A stretch of DNA of 64,000 bases. It comes from an uncultured Granulosicoccaceae bacterium. Lineage in GTDB: Bacteria > Pseudomonadota > Gammaproteobacteria > Granulosicoccales > Granulosicoccaceae. The notes under the pieces were generated by a model, which saw only the letters and a program-made list of their open reading frames with translations, was not told the DNA's origin and searched no databases. How positions within the stretch are numbered: the stretch's first letter is position 1; every line of letters begins with the position of its first letter. The stretch covers positions 62,001 through 126,000 of the forward strand of contig CALLBO010000032.1 in the NCBI GenBank assembly GCA_937998875.1, given 5' to 3'. Of the stretch, positions 17,592-25,818 are shown piece after piece. The translations under genes were made by a program, and so were the position numbers.

Positions 17592-18179
17592 CAACAACGC
17601 TCGGGATTTAGTGTCGATATTTTGACAACCCTAGTCAATCGCCGTGTTTTCTGAAGTTTAGCCTGACTCCTCCTCGCGTAATAAATCGACACCGGTTGTT
17701 GGCATCAGTTGGTCGCGAAGCCAACTGTGTCTCCTTTTCCTGCCTTCAGCCAACAAGCGAAATGAACTTCTCAACATTTATAACAATGAGGTAAGTCCGC
17801 GGTTGCGTTCATTTGCAGTATCATTGGTCCCTTGGACGGTAAAACGGTGAGTGTTTCATTGAATGTGCCGAAATAATGGTAAGAAAGCCGCCGAATTGGC
17901 CGACATATTCAATGAACGAGTAAGTGATCCCGGTTGTGACGTAGTGTTGAGCAACAGATCCTTGTTGCCGGGCTGAATGCGACGGTTGTTATTTTGTGAA
18001 TCAGTCTACTGTGAACCCCCCTGTTTTAAACAGCGGTGAACAGGCAAAGCACGGAATTCTTTGGGTAATTGCCTACCTCGTGAATTTGGCCAAGCGAACA
18101 AACAAGTGTCTGTGGATTTCAGGTATCAGTCAGTGATGCTGGCATAAACTCCTCGAATCTACAGATAAGGTACAGATCT
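17592..18179. other. 588-bp leader region upstream of the exopolysaccharide operon
   Basis: Long untranslated stretch between moaA and the export gene with no credible gene. It contains a long imperfect hairpin at 17855-17916 (listed separately), a small hairpin AGTTGG/CCAACT at 17707-17726, and overlapping alternatives at 18020-18040 where CTGTTT can pair with AAACAG or CCTGTT with AACAGG. No JUMPstart/ops motif and no convincing c-di-GMP riboswitch was recognised. The length and structure suggest a regulated leader. Confidence 0.5.
17855..17916 (+). promoter_or_regulatory. Long hairpin in the exopolysaccharide leader
   Basis: The arms TTCATTGAATGTGCCG (17855-17870) and CGACATATTCAATGAA (17901-17916) can form 15 of 16 base pairs in RNA, including one G-U pair, around a 30-nt loop. 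It lies about 265 bp before the first exopolysaccharide gene. It may be an RNA structural element, a terminator of upstream transcription without a T run, or a protein-binding site. Confidence 0.5.
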
Positions 18180-18953
18180 ATGAAAACTACGATGGTTGTG
18201 AAAATTTACAGCAACTTGCTGATTGCAGTTGCGTTGTGTTGCATGGGTTTTAGTGCCGTAGTTCACGCACAAGACACTTACACACTCAGTGCGGGCGATG
18301 AAGTGTCGATTGTTGTATTCGGTCAGGAAGACCTCAGCGTGACTGGCAAGCTGGATGAAAACGGTACGCTTAATTATCCCCTGCTTGGTGCATTGAGTGC
18401 GGGCGGTCTGACAGTCGCGCAGCTTGAAAGAACGATCACCAGAGAGCTCAGTGGTTCTTATCTGGTGAACCCGAGCGTTACTGTGTCTGTTGCAGAGTAC
18501 CGGCAAGTTTATATTAACGGTGAAGTTAACAGCCCAGGTGGTTTTAACTACCAGCCGGGCCTGACACTTGATAAAGCGATTGCACTTGCCGGTGGCTTTT
18601 CGGACAAAGCTTCAAAAGAGCGCATCACTCTGACCCGTGTAATCAACGGTCAGTCGCAGCTGTTCAGCATGCGGCCCACTGATAGTGTGCTCCCCGGTGA
18701 CATTATCGAGGTTGCAGAGTATCTGCAGATTTTTATAAATGGTGAAGTGCAGCGCGCGGGTAATTACGCGTACCAGCCGGGTCTTACCGTTGAGAAGGCG
18801 ATCGCATTGGCCGGCGGGTTCAGTGCACGTGCTTCCAAAAAAAGAATCAGAGTCTCACGTGAGATAGACGGACAACAGCAGACTGGCAAGATCAGAATGC
18901 GGGATCCGGTTTATCCGGGCGATATCCTTTCCGTTCCTCAGGGCTTCTTCTAG
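18180..18953 (+). CDS. Polysaccharide export protein (Wza-like, two SLBB domains)
   Basis: The 257-residue protein has a signal peptide (residues 1 to about 30, cut near VVHA-QD), a Poly_export domain (YTLSAGDEVSIVVFGQEDLSV through LNYPLLG) and two near-repeat SLBB domains, QVYINGEVNSPGGFNYQPGL and LQIFINGEVQRAGNYAYQPGL. The product should form the periplasmic/outer-membrane channel of a Wzy-type exopolysaccharide exporter. No lipobox cysteine is obvious and it is shorter than E. coli Wza, so outer-membrane insertion may depend on a partner. AAGG lies 9 bp before the ATG. It is followed 13 bp later by the tyrosine autokinase. Confidence 0.92.
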   Translation: MKTTMVVKIYSNLLIAVALCCMGFSAVVHAQDTYTLSAGDEVSIVVFGQEDLSVTGKLDENGTLNYPLLGALSAGGLTVAQLERTITRELSGSYLVNPSVTVSVAEYRQVYINGEVNSPGGFNYQPGLTLDKAIALAGGFSDKASKERITLTRVINGQSQLFSMRPTDSVLPGDIIEVAEYLQIFINGEVQRAGNYAYQPGLTVEKAIALAGGFSARASKKRIRVSREIDGQQQTGKIRMRDPVYPGDILSVPQGFF

Positions 18954-18966
18954 TAGAGCTTTTTTA

Positions 18967-21165
18967 ATGAAATCACTCCACCCGTTGGATAACAACCTGA
19001 CAGAGTTTAGTCGCGAAGAATTTAGTTTTAACTTCGAGCGATACTGGCAGGCGATACTCGATAATAAGTGGCGCATTGCGCTGTTCACCTTCATGGTGCT
19101 GCTTGCTGCGTATTTTATTATCAGCAGTCTGACACCGCAGTACAAAGCGACCGCTACGATTCTTATCGAAAAGAAGGAATCGCAGGTTGTTCCTGTGGAT
19201 GAACTCTACGGGCTCAATTCTGAGAGCGACGAGTATTTGGCGACTGAGTTCGAAGTGCTTAAGTCACGACCGTTGGCTGAAAAAGTTGTTCGTAAACTCG
19301 GGCTTGCTGACGAAGCATCGTTGGTTGGCGAAGAGGCTGGCAGCTCTTTTGGTATGGGCGGATTAAAAGACAAGCTGCTGGGCATGGTCGGGTTTGGTAA
19401 ATCACAGGAAGAGATAACCCGCGTTGAAGAAGTTGAGCGGGAAATAGCGCGCCGCGAGCTGCTTAAAGACTACACCGAAAGGCTGAGTATTTTCCCGTTG
19501 CGCAAAACCCAGTTGGTAGAAGTCAGCTTTGAAGCGCCAACGCCAATGCTGGCTCGCGACATCGCTAATGCACATGCTGAAGCTTATATCGAGTCAGATC
19601 TCGAAGCGCGTCTCGAGCGCACCAGAACAGCAGCGTCATGGCTTGCCGGTCAGGTTCAGGGATTACGTACGGATTTGAACCAGGCCAAGGTCAATCTGGC
19701 GGCTTATCTGGAAGCCGAAAATATCATTGACATCAACGATGATGTGACCGAAATCGTATCGCAGGAACTTCAGGAGTTGCAAGCACAGTTGGTTGGTGCG
19801 AGTTCACGACTTGCGGAAGCGCAGATTACGCGCGATCAGGTGAGAGGATCCGGTAGTAATCGTGAATCACTGCCGGTGGTACAGCAGGATCAGCTAGCCC
19901 AGAAACTAAAGCTTGATGTTGTGTTGGCGCGGCAGAAACGTGCCGAGCTCGGTAAAACGTTTGGTCCTCAGCATCCGAAAATGCTAGCGGCCGATTCTGA
20001 TCTTAACTCTGCGAGCTCCTCTCTCAGAGCACAGATCAACAAGATCATTGAAACAGTCGAGCTGCAATACAATGCAGCACTTGCTGAAGTTAACAGCCTG
20101 GAACAGCGTATCGACGATACCCGTGCAAAGTTTTATAGCAGAAACCAGCAAAGTGACAAATACTTTGAGCTGAAAAGCGAAGTGGAATCGTCTCAGCGCT
20201 TGTTTGATCTGTTCTTTGAGCGCACCAAAGAGACAACTGAGACTATAGATCTGCAAAGTGCGCATGCTCGTATTTTGTCTCAGGCGGAAGATCCGCTTGA
20301 GCCATCAAAGCCTAAGAAAGCGATGTTATTTTTGCTCGCAGGTCTGGGTAGTTTGTTATTAGCAATGTTGTACTACATCCTGCGTGAACTGTTTAATACC
20401 GGTATTCGTGATGGTGAAGATGTACATCAACGCATAGGACTGCCGTTGCTGGGGTCGCTACCTATCATCAAGAAGAATTTTATCCGCCCCGTTGTATTGA
20501 ACTCGATGGAAGAGGCGGAGCGCTCAAAAGATGGGGCGATCTTCAAGGAAGCGGTCAACACGGTGCGTACAGGCATGATGCTTGATCGTGTAGATCAACC
20601 GCATAAGATTGTGATGGTGACATCAACTATAGCTGGTGAAGGAAAGTCGACGATTGCCGGGCATCTGGCCTACAGTTATTCGAATGTCGGGCGTACGTTG
20701 TTGATCGACTGTGATTTGCGTACTCGTGGCGTGAGCAGTATGTTCGGCGTGAATAAACAGGACATGGGTCTGCGTGAACTGTTGTCTGCTGAGGCACTGC
20801 TTGAGCAATGTGTTATCGGTATAGACAACAATCTTGACTTGTTATGCGCCAATTTCACTCCATTGAACCCGTTAAAACTGATCAGCTCTCCGCGCTTTCA
20901 GTCGCACATACAGGAAGCGGCTAAAAAGTACTCCTACGTTATTCTGGACGCACCACCGGTACTACCTGTAAGTGATCCATTGGTTTTATCGGGCTATGCT
21001 GATGCAGTTATCTATGCTATCAGAGCTCGTTCAACACCTTATCAGCATATCAGTCGATGCCTGCAGTCGCTACAGCGGGTTGATGCACCGATGGTTGGTG
21101 TTGTGCTGAATCAGCTTGAGATGGGTGGTACTTACTACTCCTACTACAGCTACGGCAATGCCTAA
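18967..21165 (+). CDS. Polysaccharide co-polymerase / tyrosine autokinase (Wzc-like)
   Basis: The 732-residue protein combines a chain-length regulator part (Wzz domain with first membrane helix near residue 40, long periplasmic coiled coils, GNVR region, second helix near 455) with a cytoplasmic BY-kinase. Kinase motifs are Walker A TSTIAGEGKSTIAG at about residue 550, Walker A' LLIDCDLR and Walker B YVILDAPPVLPVSDP. The C-terminus has the tyrosine cluster YYSYYSYGNA for autophosphorylation. It controls polymer length and export together with the upstream SLBB protein. The Tyr cluster is shorter than in E. coli Wzc. Confidence 0.93.
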   Translation: MKSLHPLDNNLTEFSREEFSFNFERYWQAILDNKWRIALFTFMVLLAAYFIISSLTPQYKATATILIEKKESQVVPVDELYGLNSESDEYLATEFEVLKSRPLAEKVVRKLGLADEASLVGEEAGSSFGMGGLKDKLLGMVGFGKSQEEITRVEEVEREIARRELLKDYTERLSIFPLRKTQLVEVSFEAPTPMLARDIANAHAEAYIESDLEARLERTRTAASWLAGQVQGLRTDLNQAKVNLAAYLEAENIIDINDDVTEIVSQELQELQAQLVGASSRLAEAQITRDQVRGSGSNRESLPVVQQDQLAQKLKLDVVLARQKRAELGKTFGPQHPKMLAADSDLNSASSSLRAQINKIIETVELQYNAALAEVNSLEQRIDDTRAKFYSRNQQSDKYFELKSEVESSQRLFDLFFERTKETTETIDLQSAHARILSQAEDPLEPSKPKKAMLFLLAGLGSLLLAMLYYILRELFNTGIRDGEDVHQRIGLPLLGSLPIIKKNFIRPVVLNSMEEAERSKDGAIFKEAVNTVRTGMMLDRVDQPHKIVMVTSTIAGEGKSTIAGHLAYSYSNVGRTLLIDCDLRTRGVSSMFGVNKQDMGLRELLSAEALLEQCVIGIDNNLDLLCANFTPLNPLKLISSPRFQSHIQEAAKKYSYVILDAPPVLPVSDPLVLSGYADAVIYAIRARSTPYQHISRCLQSLQRVDAPMVGVVLNQLEMGGTYYSYYSYGNA

Positions 21166-21216
21166 GGAATTGCCGGAAGAGTTTCGTGGGGAGTTGCATG
21201 GGGAATTCACCCCGAT

Positions 21217-21241
21217 GACAAGTGCAACGCCTGCACTTGTC
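21217..21241 (+). repeat. Perfect inverted repeat between autokinase and polymerase genes
   Basis: 10-bp arms GACAAGTGCA and TGCACTTGTC with a 5-nt loop, about 25 bp before the polymerase start. With no T run it is not a classic terminator. It may be an mRNA processing or translational element inside the operon. Confidence 0.55.
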
Positions 21242-21264
21242 AGATCCGGCGGCTGAAAATCACA

Positions 21265-22635
21265 ATGCAATATGTTCGCAGTCATGGCCCGCTTCGCGTC
21301 TCAAGAGACAGGCTTGCCTATATACTCAAAGGCCTTCCTCTGTTTCTCATGCTTGCCTGGGTAACCAAGGCATTTGCACCGGATTTATCAGCCAAATCTG
21401 CATTGCTGGCACGTGATCTGGAACTTCGCCTGGAGATTGTGAGCTCCAGTGCTGCGCTCTGGAAGCAATTGCTGCTGCCGGTCTTTACCGGCGTGTGCCT
21501 GCTATGGGCTATCCGTTCCCGCAAGTACATAAACAGTTACTTAAGCATTCTAGTGCCGATGATGATTTTCGGTGCGTTTTTAATCATTTCTGTTTTATGG
21601 TCTGATCATCCGGATGACACGATGCGTCGTGCGATTCGGCAGGTATTGCTGTTTACCTCTGTGGCAGGCGCAGTGGTCATTAGTCGGTCACAGGATCACT
21701 TTGTAAACTATCTGCAGTTTTTCTCGGTAACGTTATTGATCTTCGAAATGTCGTTTTTGCTGGTGCCGCATATTTCGTTTGATGTACTGGGGAATTTTAC
21801 CGGGTTACATCCAGCAAAGAATGAGTTCGGTGGGGTTGCCGGTGCGTTTCTGTTAACCGCCGTTTGTGTTTATCGTTACTACGCCGAGAGTGCACGCGAG
21901 AAAAAGATTGCGATCTTCTGCATAGCCGGCTGGACAGTTTTGCTGATACTCAGTGGTTCTAAAACCCCAATGGGCTTTGTGGCCTTGTTGATACCGGTAG
22001 CACTTATGTCGATACATCTGCTGCGGTTGGTTTCGATTGGAGTTATCGTTCTCTGGCTTTTTATACTGGTTGTTTTTCCAATGTTCCTGATTGGCATTGG
22101 AGAAGCGCCGATTGATTTTTACCGCAGTATGTTGCCCGAAGAAGCGCTCACGGGTCGAACTGGTATCTGGTACCACTTGTTAAGCGACATTAAGAAAGAC
22201 GTGTTTTTTGGCACCGGTTACGGCGCATACTGGGGCGTGGGTGATATACCTGAAGCATTGGATATCAAGTGGTCCTATTACCGTTTCCTGCATACAGCGC
22301 ATAGTGGCTTTATAGATTTAGTCCTGGAACTCGGGGTTGTGCCGACTGTTTTCTGGATGCTCGGACTTTGGATGTTTCTGTCATTTACCCGGAATTCAGC
22401 TGATCCACTGTCAATTTCAATGATCGCGTACGCGATGTTACACAACTGTCTTGAAACATCCTTTGCGCACGGGCTTCATTTTGTCTGGGTGATGATGATT
22501 CTGGGCATGATGAATATCCTCTACACGCACGCCCACAAGCCAAATTTTACCCGGCGATTTGGTGCGAATCATGCGACAGGTGTTGATCCGTCACCACCTG
22601 CAAATGCGTTTGCCGGTGCTGTTAGAAACAGTTAA
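21265..22635 (+). CDS. O-antigen ligase / Wzy polymerase family protein
   Basis: The 456-residue protein is a multi-spanning membrane protein with about ten to twelve hydrophobic segments. The pattern fits the Wzy_C family: a central HPAKNEFGGVAGAFLLTAV segment, then a large loop with GRTGIWYHLLSDIKKDVFFGTGYGAYW and TAHSGFIDLVLELGVVP. In this context, after the SLBB exporter and autokinase, it is most likely the exopolysaccharide polymerase rather than an LPS ligase. The start ATG lies 99 bp after the kinase stop, preceded by a hairpin. Confidence 0.85.
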   Translation: MQYVRSHGPLRVSRDRLAYILKGLPLFLMLAWVTKAFAPDLSAKSALLARDLELRLEIVSSSAALWKQLLLPVFTGVCLLWAIRSRKYINSYLSILVPMMIFGAFLIISVLWSDHPDDTMRRAIRQVLLFTSVAGAVVISRSQDHFVNYLQFFSVTLLIFEMSFLLVPHISFDVLGNFTGLHPAKNEFGGVAGAFLLTAVCVYRYYAESAREKKIAIFCIAGWTVLLILSGSKTPMGFVALLIPVALMSIHLLRLVSIGVIVLWLFILVVFPMFLIGIGEAPIDFYRSMLPEEALTGRTGIWYHLLSDIKKDVFFGTGYGAYWGVGDIPEALDIKWSYYRFLHTAHSGFIDLVLELGVVPTVFWMLGLWMFLSFTRNSADPLSISMIAYAMLHNCLETSFAHGLHFVWVMMILGMMNILYTHAHKPNFTRRFGANHATGVDPSPPANAFAGAVRNS

Positions 22636-22661
22636 TTCTTCGGTAGTTGCTGGAGAGAAGT

Positions 22662-23138
22662 ATGAAACGAAATCCTACCGTGCTTGTTATAGCCTCGTCC
22701 GGCGGGCACTTAACACAGGCAATGTGTGCCGTTAGTACAGTTGAGTTAGAGCTGGTGCTGGTGACTAACAAGAATATGCTTGAGGATAGTCCGTTTGCGC
22801 GAATACATACAATTCGCGACACCCAGACGGGTGTACTGATTCATGGCCTCAACGTTTTCAGCGCAGCGCGGTTGATGTTGAAGGAAAAGCCGTCAGCTAT
22901 GTTCAGCACGGGAGGGCCGATATGCCTGCCGTTCGCATTGCTTGGCAAGTTAACCGGAACGCGGTTTGTCTATCTCGATACGATGTCACGAGTAACTGAA
23001 CTGTCAAATTCCGGAAAATTTATAAAAAAGTTTGGACTGTTTGATTCCTTTTTATGCCAGTGGCAGCAGACCGCCGAAAAATATGGAGCTGAATACCATG
23101 GTCAAGCCTTTGATCTTGGTGACAATGGGTACCAATGA
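22662..23138 (+). CDS. pssD: PssD/Alg14-like glycosyltransferase subunit
   Basis: The 158-residue protein resembles the membrane-anchoring half of a two-part GT28-type transferase (bacterial PssD, eukaryotic Alg14). The glycine-rich N-terminal segment VLVIASSGGHLTQAM and FSTGGPICLPFALLGKLTGTRFVYLDTMSRV are typical. The ATG at 22662 is chosen over an in-frame TTG at 22647 because GGAGAG sits at good spacing before it. The 3' end overlaps the next gene by 41 bp, which supports coupled expression of the two subunits. Confidence 0.85.
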   Translation: MKRNPTVLVIASSGGHLTQAMCAVSTVELELVLVTNKNMLEDSPFARIHTIRDTQTGVLIHGLNVFSAARLMLKEKPSAMFSTGGPICLPFALLGKLTGTRFVYLDTMSRVTELSNSGKFIKKFGLFDSFLCQWQQTAEKYGAEYHGQAFDLGDNGYQ

Positions 23139-23598
23139 ATATCCATTCACCCGGCTATATAACTTTATAAAAAGTGACCCATTGTTTTTCGATGATCGCT
23201 GCGAGTGGTTTGTGCAGTCAGGCTCATGTAAAACTGATGTCGCACCTGCATGTGGCGTCATCGAAACACTGATACCCAGATCTGACATGGAAGATCTGGT
23301 CCGACGCAGCGCACTTGTTATAAGCCACTGTGGGATTGGAAGTTTGAACCTGATGCTGAAACATCGAAAGCGGGTAATTTTTGTGCCGCGAGTTGCAGCG
23401 CACCAGGAGTTTTCCGATGATCATCAGTTGCAAATTGCCGCTGAAATTAAAAACCGCAGAATGCAGGTGATTCACCCGCAAGATGAATTTCCAAGGTTAC
23501 AGTACGATCAAATACTTGAGGATAACGTGTTATCAGAACCGGTAGACATCACTAACTACGACCTTGCCCGCATCATCAACCTGAAACTCACCGGATAG
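23098..23598 (+). CDS. pssE: PssE/Alg13-like glycosyltransferase subunit
   Basis: The 166-residue protein is the catalytic partner of the PssD-like subunit. It matches the C-terminal GT28 half: MVKPLILVTMGTNEYPF at the start, ETLIPRSDMEDLVRRSALVISHCGIGSLNLML for donor binding and KRVIFVPRVAAHQEFSDDHQLQIA. The ATG at 23098 has GGAG 9 bp upstream and lies inside the end of pssD. Together the pair probably transfers a sugar (in rhizobia, glucuronic acid) to the lipid-linked repeat unit. The actual sugar is not evident. Confidence 0.85.
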   Translation: MVKPLILVTMGTNEYPFTRLYNFIKSDPLFFDDRCEWFVQSGSCKTDVAPACGVIETLIPRSDMEDLVRRSALVISHCGIGSLNLMLKHRKRVIFVPRVAAHQEFSDDHQLQIAAEIKNRRMQVIHPQDEFPRLQYDQILEDNVLSEPVDITNYDLARIINLKLTG

Positions 23599-23602
23599 TC
23601 TG

Positions 23603-24517
23603 ATGCTTGTTTCGATCTGTATGTGCACCTACAAACGAGATAGTCTGGAAAAGACGCTCGATAGTGTGGTGACACAAAAACTACCTGAAGGCTATGAACT
23701 AGAGGTAGTGGTGGTTGATAACGATGTAGAAGAGTCCGGACGCGCAGCCTGCGAAGCTTATCAGCAGAAATCTTTATCGGTGCCGGTGAGGTACTTTACC
23801 AACAGCGTTAGAAATTTGTCCGAGGTTCGTAACAGCACGATGGAACACGCTCAGGGTCAGTTGCTTGCGTTTATCGACGATGATGAATGGGCAAGTGATG
23901 ATCAGTGGTTATCAAAAATGATTGCAACCATGGAAAAACATCAGGCCGATATAATTTTCGGGCCTGTGGTCGTACATTATCCGGTGGGGTCTCCCGAGTG
24001 GATTGTGGACGGTGATATGTTTGGCAAGGACTCGCACCCGCATGAATCAAGGCAAAAAAAGGGTGCAACTTCGAACGCTTTGATGAAAGCACTGTGGGTC
24101 AAAGAAAAAGCGTTTCGATTTGATCCCTATTTTGGTAAATCCGGCGGTGAAGATACGGACTTTTTTCACCGAATCTATAAAGCTGGTGGCAGGTTAGTCT
24201 ATGACGCCACCGCCACAGTGGAAGAAACTGTAGAGCCTCACCGCTTGAATTTTGAGTATATTAAAAAGCAGAACATCCGTATTGGTCAGACTCATTATAG
24301 CTACTTGTGGTCTAAGCAGAGCGGTATCGCATTTATCAAAACGGGCTTGTTCGTGTTTGCCCAGATTGGTGGTTACGGCTTGTTGGCTTTGCTAAACCTG
24401 CCATTTGGAAAGAAACGCTACCTCCGCTGGTATGTGCTTTTTCTGCGCAATGTAGAGAAGCTTAAAACAGCGATTACCGGTAGCAGAAATACGGTTGAGC
24501 TATACGGTAACGGTTAG
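23603..24517 (+). CDS. Glycosyltransferase family 2
   Basis: The 304-residue protein has a GT-A fold typical of GT2: SICMCTYKRDSLEKTLDSV at the start, VVVVDND, the acidic metal-binding motif FIDDDEW near residue 93, and GGEDTDFFHR near 180 that matches the catalytic ED site. A C-terminal hydrophobic patch (IKTGLFVFAQIGGYGLLALL) suggests membrane association. It follows pssE by only 4 bp and is the last plus-strand gene of the exopolysaccharide operon. Confidence 0.88.
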   Translation: MLVSICMCTYKRDSLEKTLDSVVTQKLPEGYELEVVVVDNDVEESGRAACEAYQQKSLSVPVRYFTNSVRNLSEVRNSTMEHAQGQLLAFIDDDEWASDDQWLSKMIATMEKHQADIIFGPVVVHYPVGSPEWIVDGDMFGKDSHPHESRQKKGATSNALMKALWVKEKAFRFDPYFGKSGGEDTDFFHRIYKAGGRLVYDATATVEETVEPHRLNFEYIKKQNIRIGQTHYSYLWSKQSGIAFIKTGLFVFAQIGGYGLLALLNLPFGKKRYLRWYVLFLRNVEKLKTAITGSRNTVELYGNG

Positions 24518-24579
24518 TGCTGATCGTGCCAGTTTAGTTTCCCGACCCGTCGGATACTTTGAATATCGCACTACGCTAG

Positions 24580-25809
24580 TTACGATGCTTGATGTTTGTC
24601 CACAGCTTGTTCAAACACATCAGATAGTTTATCCGTCACAGCACGCCAGTCGTATTTGGCCTCTACCAGGTTGCGGCCGCCTTGTTCAAGTTTCTGCCGC
24701 AGTGATGCGTCGTTCATGACTGCGACTACGGCATCGCTGAAGTCTTCGGGGGTATCTTTTAGCAAGATGTCAGACCCGTCCGTGTGTTCTATGCCCTCAG
24801 CGCCCACGGATGTAGATACAATTGCTTTTGACATCGACATGCCTTCCAGTATTTTAAGCCTCGTGCCTCCACCGACTCTGAGTGGTACCACAACTACTGC
24901 TGCTTTTTGATAGTAGTCGCGCATGTCATCTACCATCCCGGTCGCAGTTACAGCGGAATCAGAATCCGCGATAGCCTGAACTTCCGGCGGTGGTGATTTT
25001 CCGGCTATACAGAATGTTGCTTCCGGATTTTTAGCGATAATCAGTGGCCAGATGTTTTTATAGAACCAGAGTATGCCTTCAGTATTGGGGTAGTAGCTGA
25101 TCGTCCCGGTGAACAACACCATGTTGGGATCGATTTCCGGTTGGTTGCTGCTGTCAAAATCCGGGTGGAAAAATTCGCTATCGACGCCGTTTGGAATAAC
25201 GTGACATTCCATACCAGGTGATCGTTGCTGCATTATTTCAGCATCTCGTTTAGAGGTAGTCAGGCATGCGGTGAATTTTTCGCAGTTCTCAATTTCCTGC
25301 TTGTGGTACTTTTTCCACTCGCTGAATGCAAGTAGTTTTCTAAGCGGACTTTTTTCTGTTTCATAGGTGCGAAGCATAATTTCGTATTCAACATTATGCT
25401 GATCTACAAAGCTTGGAATGTTTGAATTAAGTTTGTAATAGCCCATCTGTGAGAACTCTACCATCAGCAGATCGAAGTTTCCCGGCTGCAAATGTTTTGA
25501 GATTTCAGCCTGCATTGCTTTGGAATAATACTGTTTATGCTGATAAGGCTTTGAAGAGACCAGTGACAGCAATTGAAAAATCCGTTTCAGTCCCTGTTTT
25601 TGGCTGTTGGCAACCGGCACAGTCTTAATTTCTATGCCGTGCTCTTTAAAAACATCGATACCCTGCGCCTGAGCATCATTGTCAGGTTCCATGCAGATAG
25701 CAGTTACTTTGTGTTTTTTACCCAGGTTGAGCAGTAGATGATGAACTCTGATCAACCCGCCATTGTTCAGCGGATAAGGGACGTAGGGCGTCAGAAAAAG
25801 AATGTTCAT
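24580..25809 (-). CDS. Glycosyltransferase family 4
   Basis: The 409-residue protein has two Rossmann halves: MNILFLTPYVPYPLNNGGLIRVHHLLLNL at the N-terminus and a C-terminal donor-binding region with VVVVPLRVGGGTRLKILEGMSMSKAIVSTSVGAEGI, in which the E-x7-E-like arrangement is recognisable. The middle carries VLFTGTISYYPNTEGILWF, common in polysaccharide GT4 enzymes. It follows the flippase by 9 bp on the minus strand and converges with the GT2 gene. It likely adds one sugar of the repeat unit. Confidence 0.88.
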   Translation of the reverse strand: MNILFLTPYVPYPLNNGGLIRVHHLLLNLGKKHKVTAICMEPDNDAQAQGIDVFKEHGIEIKTVPVANSQKQGLKRIFQLLSLVSSKPYQHKQYYSKAMQAEISKHLQPGNFDLLMVEFSQMGYYKLNSNIPSFVDQHNVEYEIMLRTYETEKSPLRKLLAFSEWKKYHKQEIENCEKFTACLTTSKRDAEIMQQRSPGMECHVIPNGVDSEFFHPDFDSSNQPEIDPNMVLFTGTISYYPNTEGILWFYKNIWPLIIAKNPEATFCIAGKSPPPEVQAIADSDSAVTATGMVDDMRDYYQKAAVVVVPLRVGGGTRLKILEGMSMSKAIVSTSVGAEGIEHTDGSDILLKDTPEDFSDAVVAVMNDASLRQKLEQGGRNLVEAKYDWRAVTDKLSDVFEQAVDKHQAS

Positions 25810-25818
25810 AAAGCGCGT

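Noticed and set aside
17990-18075. c-di-GMP riboswitch in the exopolysaccharide leader
   Set aside because: AGGCAAAGC occurs, but the other conserved GEMM segments and the paired stems are missing.
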